Shown: positions 40,658-50,756, counted from the stretch's first letter. The stretch is 64,000 nt of DNA from Ewingella sp049889095 (GCA_049889095.1 JBLJFK010000002.1), one strand, 5' to 3'. Numbers and translations: made by a program. Notes: generated by a model from the sequence alone, not told the origin.

Positions 40658-42601
40658 TTAAACGGGGCGAATACTCTCTTCATCCAGCTCTGCATCAAAG
40701 AACCTGCGCAGAGTCTGAATGTTATTATCCGCAATAATCGACTGACGCGCCTGCGCCAGTTTTTCTTCATAAATTGTCTGCCGCCACTCTAGCGGCGTTT
40801 TGACCGCCAGATTATCATCTTCCAGCACGGTCAGTTCAACCGGCAACTGATGCAGGGCTGACAGAGCTTCTGCCAGCATCTTCTGCGCCGACGGCGAATT
40901 CAGATGGCGCTGCGAGGTCCGCAAATGAAGACAAATCTTGCCGGGTTCCGGCTGTTCGCACCAGGCGTTCATCGCCAGTTGCTGGACCAGTTTTGGCATC
41001 ACCATCTGGTTGATTTCAGCCGCCCAAGCGTCCCGCTCGGTGGCTTCGACCGCCAGCCGTGCTGCCAGTTCCGGTGACTTTTCATGCTCAAGTGCAGTAC
41101 GCAGCATTTTCGGCGTGGCGACCGGTTGTGGCGCTTCTTCCGGCTCGTTCAGCGTCTTCCAGCGGTAAGCTTCTTCCTTTACCGGCTGCTCAGGTTGCTT
41201 CTCTTTTCGGGCGCTGGCCTGCGTTTGCACACGTTCAGTCACTGAGGCGAGGCGCTCCAGTGCTGAGTTTGCCGGCCGCGCTTTTCCTGGCGCCGCCGGC
41301 TCAGCTTTTTTTGGGTTGGTATTTCCCTGCTGTCTGAGTAACTGCGTTCGCGCTTGCAAAAGCTGGGCTGTGGCATCCGGCATTCCCGGCTGTGCGCCTC
41401 CCTGAGGCAGCGGCGTTTCTTGCTGAGCGGTTTTCGCAGGCTGCGGTGCTGCCGGGGCAATCAAAGCTTGCGGGGCTGTCACCGGAACAGGCGTTGCCGG
41501 TTCAGCAATAAACACTTTTGGGTGGAAGGCCAGCGCACGCAACAGTGTCATTTCGACCCCCATACGCTTATCCGGCGCATAGGCCAACTCTTTGCGACCC
41601 ACCAGCAGAGTTTGGTAATAGAGCTGTACATCAGCGGGTGGGATCACCCGGGCCAGCTCACGTAAGCGTTGCTCAATCGAGGCATAATGGTTATCGAGAA
41701 CCGTCGGCAACAGCTGCACCATCGCAATGCGGTGCAACAGAGCGAGTGTCTCTATCAGTAGGTTTTCCCAGTCAACGCCACGCGAAGCAGCCTGTTCGAC
41801 CTGCGCCATCATCTGCGCGCCATCGGCACTGACCAGCGCTTCAAGCACCGCCAGCGGTTGTTCATCGTCCAGCGTCCCGAGCATCTGGGCAACGGTTTCG
41901 GTGGTCACAGCACCCTGGCCCATGGCGATAGCCTGATCGGTGAGGCTTAAACCATCGCGCATACTGCCATCGGCGGCGCGCGCCAGTAACTGCAAGGCAC
42001 GGGGTTCGCTGGTGATTTGCTCGGCGGTTAGCACCCGCTCAAGCTGATTGCGGATCTGTTCTACATCCAGGGCTTTCAGATGAAATTGCAGGCAACGGGA
42101 TAAAATGGTCACCGGCAGCTTTTGCGGATCGGTGGTTGCCAGCAGGAATTTAACGTGCGAAGGCGGCTCTTCCAGCGTTTTCAACAGCGCATTAAAGCTG
42201 TGGCGCGAGAGCATGTGCACTTCGTCAATCAGGTAAACTTTGAAACGCCCGCGAGCCGGAGCGTACTGCACGTTGTCCAGCAGTTCGCGAGTATCTTCAA
42301 CTTTGGTACGAGAGGCCGCATCGATTTCAATCAGGTCAACAAAACGACCCTGTTCGATTTCACGGCAGTTGTCGCATACGCCGCAAGGTGTGGAGGTGAT
42401 ACCGCTTTCGCAGTTCAGTCCTTTCGCCAGCAGGCGCGCAATAGACGTTTTACCCACACCGCGGGTGCCGGAAAACAAATAAGCATGATGGATGCGCCCG
42501 AGCGACAGGCCATTAGCCAATGCGGTCAGCACATGTTCCTGTCCGACGACGTCGGCAAAAGTTTGGGGGCGCCACTTACGGGCAAGAACCTGATAGCTCA
42601 T
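40658..42601 (-). CDS. dnaX: DNA polymerase III subunits tau and gamma
   Basis: 647 aa for tau (E. coli 643). Clamp-loader AAA+ ATPase: Walker A in YLFSGTRGVGKTSIARLL, the zinc-binding CGVCDNCREI, Walker B in VYLIDEVHMLSRHSFNALLK, the sensor/arginine-finger region ILSRCLQFHLKAL. A Pro/Ala/Gln-rich linker follows, then tau domains IV-V that bind DnaB and the alpha subunit (ending ELDEESIRPV). The ATG at 42601 (MSYQVLARKWRPQTF) is the conserved start. A frameshift site at about 41301-41325 would yield gamma of about 433 aa. Confidence 0.97.
   Translation of the reverse strand: MSYQVLARKWRPQTFADVVGQEHVLTALANGLSLGRIHHAYLFSGTRGVGKTSIARLLAKGLNCESGITSTPCGVCDNCREIEQGRFVDLIEIDAASRTKVEDTRELLDNVQYAPARGRFKVYLIDEVHMLSRHSFNALLKTLEEPPSHVKFLLATTDPQKLPVTILSRCLQFHLKALDVEQIRNQLERVLTAEQITSEPRALQLLARAADGSMRDGLSLTDQAIAMGQGAVTTETVAQMLGTLDDEQPLAVLEALVSADGAQMMAQVEQAASRGVDWENLLIETLALLHRIAMVQLLPTVLDNHYASIEQRLRELARVIPPADVQLYYQTLLVGRKELAYAPDKRMGVEMTLLRALAFHPKVFIAEPATPVPVTAPQALIAPAAPQPAKTAQQETPLPQGGAQPGMPDATAQLLQARTQLLRQQGNTNPKKAEPAAPGKARPANSALERLASVTERVQTQASARKEKQPEQPVKEEAYRWKTLNEPEEAPQPVATPKMLRTALEHEKSPELAARLAVEATERDAWAAEINQMVMPKLVQQLAMNAWCEQPEPGKICLHLRTSQRHLNSPSAQKMLAEALSALHQLPVELTVLEDDNLAVKTPLEWRQTIYEEKLAQARQSIIADNNIQTLRRFFDAELDEESIRPV
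41284..41330 (-). promoter_or_regulatory. Programmed -1 frameshift site for gamma subunit in dnaX
   Basis: On the minus strand the codons CCA AAA AAA GCT hold the slippery heptamer A-AAA-AAA (41312-41306). After a -1 slip the next codons are AGC then TGA (41303-41301). An AGGGA Shine-Dalgarno-like element lies about a dozen bases upstream and a GCCGGC...GCCGGC stem lies downstream. All three parts correspond to the E. coli dnaX signal, although E. coli uses A-AAA-AAG. Confidence 0.85.
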
Positions 42602-42815
42602 TAACACTTCATCGTTGATTTATAATGAATAATTTGACGATACACGAAAAAACATCGTTTAACCCGTCTTTCTGCGCTGGTCTGCTTAACGGAGACTGAA
42701 GGTCTCAGCATAATAGTGCCGGCACCAGACTGCCACTTCTTAGTGTATCAGCACGGTCACTATCATTCCTATTACTTTACTTTTTGCGGGCTGCATCGCA
42801 GGTTCTCCGCCTTCG

Positions 42816-42850
42816 TCCTCCTCCTGGGATTTACTCCACAAGGAGGAGGG
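42816..42850. promoter_or_regulatory. MalT-like boxes upstream of malS
   Basis: TCCTCCTCC (42816-42824, reverse orientation) and AGGAGGAGGG (42841-42850, forward) each contain the core GGA(G/T)GA of the MalT site consensus GGGGA(T/G)GAGG. They lie about 75-110 bases before malS, which is a MalT-controlled gene in E. coli. Confidence 0.55.
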
Positions 42851-42923
42851 AAATTTGCACGCGCTGATTACACTGGATTAACCCCTGCCCTAATAATGCT
42901 TCCTGCCACGCGTAAGGAGAGCC

Positions 42924-44987
42924 ATGAAACGCCTGACACTGCCTCTGTTATTGTTAGTTTCACCCGCCGCACAGGCGAACTGGACGCTGCAAGGTTTTCC
43001 CGATTTCTTCGAACCTTCAAGCGGAATATTAACCAGTAGCGCCACGTTGCCCAAAGGCCAGCGCACGCTGGAACTGAATCAGGATAATCAATGCTGGCAA
43101 CCCGCTGACGACGTAAAACTTAACGTTATGCTGTCGCTGCAACCCTGCGAAAACAAAACGCCGGTTAACTGGCGCCAGTTCCGCGCGGGAGACTATCAGG
43201 TGCGGATCGACACCAGAAGCGGAACGCCAACGCTCCAGTTGAGTCTGAAAACGCAGCAGGCAGCCGTTTCCGCAGCGACGCAAATCTGTCCGCGCTGGAA
43301 TGGCAAACCGCTTTCGGTGAATGTCTCAGGAACGTTCGCCGAGGGCGAGAAAGTCCGCGACTTTTATTCCGGCAAGACCGCCACGGTAATGAAAGGTCAC
43401 GTGGTGCTGATGCCGGATCCTGCCAGCGGCGGTTTACTGTTACTGGAATCCATCGTTCGTAAAACCCCTGCCACTTTCAGCTGGCAAAACGCCACAGTTT
43501 ATTTTGTGCTCACCGATCGTTTCGAGAACGGTGAGCCAGCCAACGATCACAGCTATGGTCGCCACAGCGACGGGCTGCAGGAAATCGGCACGTTTCACGG
43601 GGGTGATCTCGCCGGGTTGACAAAAAAACTGGATTATTTACAGCAGTTAGGTGTCAACGCACTGTGGATCAGCTCCCCGCTGGAGCAAATCCACGGCTGG
43701 GTCGGCGGCGGAACTAATGGCGATTTTCCGCATTATGCTTATCACGGCTATTACGCACTCGACTGGACAAAACTCGATGCCAACATGGGTACAACTGAGG
43801 AGTTGCATACGCTGGTCAGTGAGGCGCACAGACGCGGGATCCGCATTCTGTTTGACGTAGTGGTGAATCACACCGGCTACGCAACGCTGGCAGATATGCA
43901 AACGTTCCATTTTGGATCGCTGTATCTAAAAGGCGATGAGATCGAAAAAACGCTCGGTAAGCACTGGACTGACTGGAAACCCGGTCGCGCTCAAAACTGG
44001 CACAGTTTTAATGACTATATCAATTTCGGAGACAAAGACGGCTGGGGCACGTGGTGGGGTAAAAAATGGATCCGTACCGATATCGGCGATTACGACTCGC
44101 CTGGTTATGATGATCTGACCATGTCGCTGGCTTTTCTGCCCGACATCAAAACCGAATCATCAGCCGCCAGCGGTCTGCCGGTTTTTTACCAGTATAAATC
44201 GGATACTGCTGCCAAAGACCTGCCCGGCGCGACGCCTCGTGACTATCTGGTGACCTGGCTCAGCCAATGGGTGCGCGATTACGGGATTGATGGTTTTCGC
44301 GTGGATACGGCCAAACACGTTGAAAAACCAACGCTGGCGTTGCTGAAAGAGCGATCTGTCGACGCGCTGAAACAGTGGAAAGCGGCGAATCCTTCCCAGG
44401 CTCTGGACGATACCCCGTTCTGGATGACAGGTGAAGCCTGGGGTCACGGGGTGATGAAAAGCGATTATTATCAAAACGGTTTCGACGCGATGATCAACTT
44501 TGATTTTCAGGATCAGGCCGCTGCTGCGCTGTCCTGTTTCGCTAACATCGACGCAACTTATCAGCAAATGGCGGATAAATTGCAGGATTTCAACGTATTG
44601 AGTTATCTCTCTTCGCACGATACACGGCTGTTTTTCGATGCTTACGCTAAGGGGTCACTGCCTTTACAACAACGTGCGGCAGATTTGTTACTGCTGGCAC
44701 CCGGTGCCGTTCAGATTTACTACGGTGATGAGAGCGGACGCCAGTTTGGCCCGACGGGGTCGGATCCGTTACAGGGCACGCGTTCCGATATGAACTGGAG
44801 TGAGTTGATCGGTGCGAAGCAAAACTTGCTGACCCACTGGCAAAAACTGGGAAAATTCAGGGAACAGCATGCTGCGGTCGGTGCGGGAATTCAGATAACA
44901 CAGCACCAGACTGAGTATTACGCATTCAGCCGTCAGAAAGGGGACGATAAAGTGATGGTGGTTTGGGCGGGAGAGTCAGGTAAATAG
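42924..44987 (+). CDS. malS: Periplasmic alpha-amylase MalS
   Basis: 687 aa (E. coli 676). Signal peptide MKRLTLPLLLLVSPAAQA; the mature enzyme hydrolyses maltodextrins in the periplasm. GH13 signatures: FVLTDRFENGEP, FDVVVNHTGY, the nucleophile in DGFRVDTAKHVEKP, the acid/base Glu in WMTGEAWGHG and the third Asp in SYLSSHDTRLF. Paired cysteines in the N-terminal domain fit MalS disulphides. Start follows AAGGAGAGCC. Its place between dnaX and apt is unlike E. coli. GC-rich converging terminator shared with apt. Confidence 0.94.
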   Translation: MKRLTLPLLLLVSPAAQANWTLQGFPDFFEPSSGILTSSATLPKGQRTLELNQDNQCWQPADDVKLNVMLSLQPCENKTPVNWRQFRAGDYQVRIDTRSGTPTLQLSLKTQQAAVSAATQICPRWNGKPLSVNVSGTFAEGEKVRDFYSGKTATVMKGHVVLMPDPASGGLLLLESIVRKTPATFSWQNATVYFVLTDRFENGEPANDHSYGRHSDGLQEIGTFHGGDLAGLTKKLDYLQQLGVNALWISSPLEQIHGWVGGGTNGDFPHYAYHGYYALDWTKLDANMGTTEELHTLVSEAHRRGIRILFDVVVNHTGYATLADMQTFHFGSLYLKGDEIEKTLGKHWTDWKPGRAQNWHSFNDYINFGDKDGWGTWWGKKWIRTDIGDYDSPGYDDLTMSLAFLPDIKTESSAASGLPVFYQYKSDTAAKDLPGATPRDYLVTWLSQWVRDYGIDGFRVDTAKHVEKPTLALLKERSVDALKQWKAANPSQALDDTPFWMTGEAWGHGVMKSDYYQNGFDAMINFDFQDQAAAALSCFANIDATYQQMADKLQDFNVLSYLSSHDTRLFFDAYAKGSLPLQQRAADLLLLAPGAVQIYYGDESGRQFGPTGSDPLQGTRSDMNWSELIGAKQNLLTHWQKLGKFREQHAAVGAGIQITQHQTEYYAFSRQKGDDKVMVVWAGESGK

Positions 44988-44989
44988 CG

Positions 44990-45026
44990 AAAAAACAATT
45001 GGCCTCGCTTTGAACGCGAGGCCAAT
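44990..45026 (-). terminator. Terminator between converging apt and malS
   Basis: ATTGGCCTCGC (44998-45008) pairs perfectly with GCGAGGCCAAT (45016-45026). On the minus strand a T-run follows, making it the apt terminator. Confidence 0.85.
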
Positions 45027-45035
45027 TCACATCAA

Positions 45036-45587
45036 TCAATGCCCATCGAAAGAAACCAGGCTATAGCAGTTGATGTTCAGTTTGTTTAGGCGTTTTTCAC
45101 CGCCTAATTCTGGCAGATTGATGATAAACGCGGCATCGGTCACTTCACCACCCAGACGGCGGATCAGTTTCGCGGTAGCTTCAATCGTGCCACCTGTTGC
45201 CAGCAGATCGTCAATAACCAGAATTTTTTCACCTGGCTGGATCGCATCAATATGGATTTCCAGGCTATCAGTGCCGTATTCCAGATCGTAGGTTTCACTG
45301 ATGGTTTCACGCGGTAATTTACCCGGTTTACGTACCGGAACAAACCCCACGCCCAGAACCAATGCAACCGGTGCGCCAAATAGGAAACCACGTGCTTCGG
45401 TGCCGACTACTTTGGTCACACCGGCATCACGGTAACGATCGGCCAGTAATTTAATGCTCTCAGCGTAAGCTTTTGGATCTTCCAGCAAGCTGGTAACGTC
45501 ACGGAACAGTATGCCTGGCTTAGGGTAGTCAGGGATGGTTTTAATACTGTCTTTAATAAACTGTAGCTGCTGTGCGGTAGCGGTCAT
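45036..45587 (-). CDS. apt: Adenine phosphoribosyltransferase
   Basis: 183 aa, the E. coli length. Purine salvage enzyme forming AMP from adenine and PRPP. The PRPP motif is ILVIDDLLATGGTIEAT (about 120-136); the substrate hood and flexible loop are in GTEARGFLFGAPVAL and RKPGKLPRETISETYDLEYG. In E. coli apt lies directly upstream of dnaX, while here malS separates them. About 185 bases to divergent... the next gene upstream, ybaN, is in the same direction. Confidence 0.96.
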   Translation of the reverse strand: MTATAQQLQFIKDSIKTIPDYPKPGILFRDVTSLLEDPKAYAESIKLLADRYRDAGVTKVVGTEARGFLFGAPVALVLGVGFVPVRKPGKLPRETISETYDLEYGTDSLEIHIDAIQPGEKILVIDDLLATGGTIEATAKLIRRLGGEVTDAAFIINLPELGGEKRLNKLNINCYSLVSFDGH

Positions 45588-45771
45588 AATGTCATTGCCT
45601 GATATAGCTGCTGTTCATACTTAAACGCGGGCGGTCAAATGTCCCCCGCCATGCCCTGTATAAAGCATGCCGTTTAAGGAAGGAAATTGGGAGCGCACCG
45701 ACGTACGAGATGCCCAAATCTATGCAAAGCCGCCCTAAAAAGCAACCCGCAGCCGGACATGATCGCCTGTT

Positions 45772-46140
45772 TTATTGCTTCAGGTCAACCACCGGCAGAC
45801 GCCACATCATAATGAGCAAGGCGATCATCATGCAGAGCAGCAGGATGCGTACCCACCAAAACGCAACAAAATAGAGCGAAACAGCGAAAGTCGCGATGAT
45901 CACTACGACGGCTTTGCTTTTAGCGCCCGACGGTAAAGCGCGATGCTCCTGCCAGTGACGCAGATAACCGCCAAACCATGAGCGATAAAGCAGCCAATAA
46001 TGAAAGCGTGGAGATGAACGAGCAAAACACCAGGCAGCCAGCAGCAGAAACGGCGTGGTCGGCAGCAAAGGCAATACCACCCCGAGAGTGCCAAGGAACA
46101 CGGCCAGCCAGCCAACAATAATGAGTAACAGACGTTTCAT
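45772..46140 (-). CDS. ybaN: DUF454 inner membrane protein YbaN
   Basis: 122 aa (E. coli 125). It starts MKRLLLIIVGWLAVFLGTLG and has three or four membrane helices, with the conserved core VLPLLPTTPFLLLAAWCFAR SSPRFHYWLL split over helices 1-2 and a basic loop (HREHALPSGAKSKA-like). DUF454 has no established function. It is divergent from priC with about 145 bases between, as in E. coli. Confidence 0.9.
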   Translation of the reverse strand: MKRLLLIIVGWLAVFLGTLGVVLPLLPTTPFLLLAAWCFARSSPRFHYWLLYRSWFGGYLRHWQEHRALPSGAKSKAVVVIIATFAVSLYFVAFWWVRILLLCMMIALLIMMWRLPVVDLKQ

Positions 46141-46284
46141 TCCACTCCCTGCAGAAACTGCCAGGGCGCATCACCCGGCAAGAGAAAGCAGTGTAAACAA
46201 GTGTGATACTACTGCCAAATCCCACGTACCTTGTTTCTGGTGGTGTACAGGTTAAGCTAGGCGTGTCGATATCGGAGAAACCCT

Positions 46285-46821
46285 GTGAGCACTGAACAAA
46301 TATTACATGCCCTCAACCAGCAGATTGAAACGCTGGCGAGCGAGATTGAACCTATCGGACATGTTTCTGCCCAGCAGGCCCGCTTCGACGTGGCGCTGTT
46401 TGCCACCAAAGGAACAAGGCTGCGCGACTATCTGGCAGAGATCCGCCTGAATCTTGGCCAGCTACATCTGATGGTTAAAGAGAAACGCCAGGCTCAGGTC
46501 GCTTTTGTGGCCGAGCGTCTGATTTCTCAGATAACGGCTCTGCAGCGTGAACTCGCCACTCAGACTCTTCGCAAGAACAATCAAACGCCAGAGCGAAAAA
46601 GTCATGATAATTACACCAGGTTATCTGAACATCAGCAGTTTGAGCGCCGCCTGATCACGATGATTCAGGACCGGGAGAGCACGCTGGGTCAGCTCGCTAC
46701 TTTCAGTGATCAGCAGCGGGTACAGAAAGAGCTGGCAGCGCTGGAAGGGCGCCTAATGCGATGCAGACAGGCGCTGGCAAAAATAGAGCGCCAGATTGAG
46801 CGGCAGGAAAACGGTTTTTGA
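46285..46821 (+). CDS. priC: Primosomal replication protein N'' (PriC)
   Basis: 178 aa (E. coli 175). Restarts stalled forks by loading DnaB with Rep. All-helical; begins MSTEQILHALNQQIETLASE and has FDVALFATKGTRLRDYLAEI and the C-terminal QQRVQKELAALEGRLMRCRQ helix, which are conserved in PriC. GTG start with GGAG 8 bases upstream. rsmS follows after about 230 bases. Confidence 0.92.
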   Translation: MSTEQILHALNQQIETLASEIEPIGHVSAQQARFDVALFATKGTRLRDYLAEIRLNLGQLHLMVKEKRQAQVAFVAERLISQITALQRELATQTLRKNNQTPERKSHDNYTRLSEHQQFERRLITMIQDRESTLGQLATFSDQQRVQKELAALEGRLMRCRQALAKIERQIERQENGF

Positions 46822-47052
46822 ATGTTTATCACAATTTTTGAAAACGATGGGCCAAATGCCCCCATTTGTATCTATAATCAGTTTCCTAACCTGAATGATT
46901 ATTCTTTACGAATAACGTGCTAGATGGCTGTTAAAAAGTCACGTAACCCTCTTCAGGTTAGCTTCGGATCTCGTAACAGAAGGTGGTTGTTCTACTGGGC
47001 TGCATGAAGTGCAGGATCTTTTTATCGCACACTACAATGAATGTTGGCTTCC

Positions 47053-47226
47053 ATGTCTGTTGAAAATGCGCCTCCCGAGTTACAGCTCGCTGTTGATTTA
47101 ATCTACTTGCTTGAGTGTAACGAAATTGCCCCTGAGACGGCCCTGGCTGCGCTTGATATTGTTCGGCGCGACTACCTGGAAAAACTAAAAGGCAGCAAAA
47201 ATACGCTGTCTATCAGCTATTTATAA
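47053..47226 (+). CDS. rsmS: DUF2496 protein RsmS (YbaM)
   Basis: 57 aa. MSVENAPPELQLAVDLIYLL, then EIAPETALAALDIVRRDYLEKL, matches the small helical DUF2496 family (E. coli YbaM, 53 aa). In pectobacteria the RsmS protein affects secondary metabolite regulation; its mechanism is not known. I start at the second ATG (47053), the conserved family start. The 230 bases before it hold no other gene that I can see. Confidence 0.88.
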   Translation: MSVENAPPELQLAVDLIYLLECNEIAPETALAALDIVRRDYLEKLKGSKNTLSISYL

Positions 47227-47305
47227 TTTTTATATTTATCGCGCTTACGCCCCGTCGCCGGGGCCTAAAATTCAGGGCGCCCTTGTTCTCTGGAGATGGG
47301 TGGCG

Positions 47306-50300
47306 TTAACTCTGCGCTGACATTATCGGGTCGGGTTCATCACCCGGCTGGCGTAATGTGCGTTTCACTTCCTGAACTTCCTCATCCCCGCCCTGCTTAT
47401 GCAAGTAAACCTCAAGCTGATTAAAAGCAATGTTGATGCCATTTTCGCGACAGAGTTTGTCGATGCTACGGTTCAGTTCATCAACCGTATAGCTACGATC
47501 GCCCAGTTCGCGTACGTATAAACGCAGTTCGTGATCGAGCGTGCTGGCCCCAAAATTGAGGAAAAATACCTGGGCTGGGGGATCGCTCATCACACGCGGA
47601 TTATCGTGGGCTGCTTGCAGCAGGATCTCTTTCACTTTATCCAGATCTGAACCGTAGGCCACGCCAATTTTGATCAACACGCGCGTGACGGTGTCCGTCA
47701 GCGACCAGTTGATCAACCGTTCCGTGACGAAGGCTTTATTCGGAATGATCACTTCTTTGCGATCGAAGTCGGTGATCGTGGTAGCGCGGATGCGAATACG
47801 ACTGACTGAGCCGGAATAAGTGCCAATGGTGATGGTATCGCCGATGCGTACCGGGCGTTCAAACAAAATAATCAGGCCTGATACAAAGTTAGCGAAAATC
47901 TCCTGCAAGCCAAAACCTAACCCCACCGACAGTGCAGCCACCAGCCACTGGAGCTTGTCCCAGGAAACGCCCAGCGATCCCAATACGGTGATCGTGCCGA
48001 TCACTGTGATCGAATAGCTCAGAATGGTAGTAATTGCGTAAGAGGCCCCCTGCCGTAATTGCAGCCGGGAGAGCACCAGTACTTCCAGTAATCCGGGTAA
48101 GTTTCGTGTCATGACGTACGCCACGATAATCGCGACAAACGACAGTAAGAGGTTACCGAGCGTGACAGTTTGTTGCACCACCACTCCCGCCACATTACTC
48201 GAATAGTGCCACAGACTAATGCTGTCGAGATAAGAGATCACCGTCAGTAAGTCAGACCAAATCCAGTAAAACACCGAAGCAAAGACAAAGAACAACGCCA
48301 TCGTAGTCAAGCGCAGGGATTGCTGGTTGATTTGATCCAGACCCAGCGGCGGTTCTTCGATAACTTCACTGCCTTCAGCACCCTCTTTGGCGTTACTACT
48401 TTGCCTGCGTGCCAGCGCCCGTCGATAGGCCAGACGACGAGCCGCAACGCTTAAACCTCGCAACGCGGTCTGGTAGGTGAAATTCCACAGAATGAGCAAA
48501 TAGAGGCTGTCTATCCACCGCCCGGCCAGACGCAGAGTGGTGTAGAAATACCCGGCCAGCATCAGTCCAATCAAAAACAGCGGCGCGATAGCAATGGCAG
48601 TCACAATCACTAGGCGCACGGTATGAGATTCTTTCTCACGCCAGCCGTCGCGGCAAATAGGGAAAACCAGTACCGCCAGCACGGCCAGCGTCAGCAAAAT
48701 CACCACTTGCCCGATAATGTCATCCACCAGTCCCAATGGGGCTTTTTCGCCCCCAACGGACCAAAAAATCAGCGGGACCATCACCAAACTTAAGCGCACC
48801 ACGGCTCGGCGGTAATGTTCACATCGCTTCACAGGAGTATTGAAATGATGCTCGCTCACGCCGTTGGGCTTAAGCAACCGGTAACAAAAACCCATTACCA
48901 GCAGGAAGACCGCCAGCCTCTGGGACAGTGTCCACAGAAAATCACTGAGTTGAATATCGCACTGTGAGAACCAGTAGCCGATGCCAAGGACCAGCAACGT
49001 CAGCGGCAGCGTATTGAGTAACGTAAACAACAATGCGCGGGGCGTGTGCAACTGGGTATCGCGCTTTAATTGACCCACATCGTTGTTAAGTTTTTCGACA
49101 TGTCTGTCGATGGATTTCCGTCGCCATAGCAACAGTAGAATTGTCACGAATAAAGGTACGGTCACCGGTAAAGAGTGCAGTGCACCCATCATCAGTTCAC
49201 CCGGCGGGATATTGATGTGCAAACTGCTCAGTTGAGTTTTAACGTCTTCTGGCAAAGATTTAATAAACGCCCAATCCATCGGTTTATTGCTGTTAACCCA
49301 GAAAATCTGCTGAGTGAGGGTCTGCGTCAACGACTCATTAATACTCGCCAATTGCTGTTGGTTGATTTGCAGATTAATCGCCAACGAAAGCTGGTTGCCG
49401 AGCTGTTTGTTGAGCTGATCGAGCAGCTCACGACGCATATCAACAATCTGCTCAAGCGCATCGTTGATGTCATCGCTGATCTTCTCTTTGCTGTTACCCA
49501 CCACGCTCTGAATATAGGTATCACCCTGGAATAAGGCGTCACGCTGCTGGTTAATGGTGAATTGCTCAAGGCGCAAATCGGCGATGCGTGAGCTCATGTC
49601 AGTGATAAGACCGGTCGGCGGAATGGTATTTTGCTGCTGCTGATAAAGAATGCGGGACAGCAACAAACTGCCCTTCAGCACGCTGATCTGTTCTTTAAGA
49701 TCGTGCTCGGCCTGTGATGAGCGGTCGAGCCAATTTTTGACCGTGATGTTCTTCTGCACCAGCTGATTGCCCTCTTCGGTCGCGGCAATCAGGCGCTGGC
49801 TGAGCGTGCGGTTAATCCCAAGCTCCTGCGCCACCAGCGGATCATTTTGAATATTCGAGGTGTCACCCGGCGTTTGCGCCTCTTTCGCCGTGCGCTCTGA
49901 CAGAGTTAACCGTTTGCCGTTGACTACCTGCTGAAAAAGTTGCGCCACGCGCTCCAACTGGCTGATGTGGGCGTTAGTGAAATCACGCTGTTTTTGCAGC
50001 AAATCTTGTAAGGTGGTGTTGGCCTCCAAACTTTTACGCTGGAAATCTATCTGTGCATTCACCAGCGCCTGCTGGGTTATTAACATGCCCTGCTGCGTCG
50101 CTCTCAGATTCTCCTGACTTGGCGCCAATCCATTAAGCTGATTGCGGATTTTCTGCAGACTCTGAGAATAGGTGTACATCGCACTCTGCACGCGCTCGGG
50201 CTGCGTTTGTAATGAAATAAGCTGAGTGTTGAAGGTCGAGAGATCATCCTGTGATGACTGAAGGTCATCTAGCATGTCATTAAGGCGGTTCTCCAACTGT

Positions 50301-50716
50301 CGCAGTGACAGCGCGGACAGGGACTGTTGAGTGACGCCGTCATTGTCGCCATTTTTCAGCTTTTCCAACCCATCAGTAGCCGCGCGTAATTTAACCGGGG
50401 CTTCAGTGACCTGCTGACGCAGTTGCGCGGCATCTTGTTTGACACGCTCCAGCGCATCAAGATATCCGAGGGTATGGATCAAATCCTGTTGGGATAGTTT
50501 GTCGACTGGGGTCAGGCTTTTCTGTTTATTCAATGAGTCGAGCTGATTCTGCACTTCATTGCGCGTCGGCAGATCGTTGTTGATGGCTGCGCTGACGGGC
50601 AAAATAGTCATAACCGACAGAGATACCGTCAGCACGAAGGTCATTACACGCCATAGCGTTATCGGAACATGAGAAAACCACGACGTGGGCAACAACGCAG
50701 AAAATCGGCTATGCAT
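47306..50716 (-). CDS. mscK: Potassium-dependent mechanosensitive channel MscK (KefA)
   Basis: 1136 aa (E. coli 1120). Signal-like N-terminus (VMTFVLTVSLSVMTILPVSA), a periplasmic coiled-coil region of about 450 residues, then about eleven membrane helices (from about 480) and an MscS-type C-terminal pore and vestibule: GLGFGLQEIFANFVSGLIIL, FERPVRIGDTITIGTYSGSV, TTITDFDRKEVIIPNKAF. It opens on membrane tension to release solutes after osmotic downshock, with ionic conditions modulating gating. Full length. Confidence 0.95.
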   Translation of the reverse strand: MHSRFSALLPTSWFSHVPITLWRVMTFVLTVSLSVMTILPVSAAINNDLPTRNEVQNQLDSLNKQKSLTPVDKLSQQDLIHTLGYLDALERVKQDAAQLRQQVTEAPVKLRAATDGLEKLKNGDNDGVTQQSLSALSLRQLENRLNDMLDDLQSSQDDLSTFNTQLISLQTQPERVQSAMYTYSQSLQKIRNQLNGLAPSQENLRATQQGMLITQQALVNAQIDFQRKSLEANTTLQDLLQKQRDFTNAHISQLERVAQLFQQVVNGKRLTLSERTAKEAQTPGDTSNIQNDPLVAQELGINRTLSQRLIAATEEGNQLVQKNITVKNWLDRSSQAEHDLKEQISVLKGSLLLSRILYQQQQNTIPPTGLITDMSSRIADLRLEQFTINQQRDALFQGDTYIQSVVGNSKEKISDDINDALEQIVDMRRELLDQLNKQLGNQLSLAINLQINQQQLASINESLTQTLTQQIFWVNSNKPMDWAFIKSLPEDVKTQLSSLHINIPPGELMMGALHSLPVTVPLFVTILLLLWRRKSIDRHVEKLNNDVGQLKRDTQLHTPRALLFTLLNTLPLTLLVLGIGYWFSQCDIQLSDFLWTLSQRLAVFLLVMGFCYRLLKPNGVSEHHFNTPVKRCEHYRRAVVRLSLVMVPLIFWSVGGEKAPLGLVDDIIGQVVILLTLAVLAVLVFPICRDGWREKESHTVRLVIVTAIAIAPLFLIGLMLAGYFYTTLRLAGRWIDSLYLLILWNFTYQTALRGLSVAARRLAYRRALARRQSSNAKEGAEGSEVIEEPPLGLDQINQQSLRLTTMALFFVFASVFYWIWSDLLTVISYLDSISLWHYSSNVAGVVVQQTVTLGNLLLSFVAIIVAYVMTRNLPGLLEVLVLSRLQLRQGASYAITTILSYSITVIGTITVLGSLGVSWDKLQWLVAALSVGLGFGLQEIFANFVSGLIILFERPVRIGDTITIGTYSGSVSRIRIRATTITDFDRKEVIIPNKAFVTERLINWSLTDTVTRVLIKIGVAYGSDLDKVKEILLQAAHDNPRVMSDPPAQVFFLNFGASTLDHELRLYVRELGDRSYTVDELNRSIDKLCRENGINIAFNQLEVYLHKQGGDEEVQEVKRTLRQPGDEPDPIMSAQS

Positions 50717-50756
50717 GAGTTAACTTTATGTCAGAAAAGAGAGAGTGATATTAACA

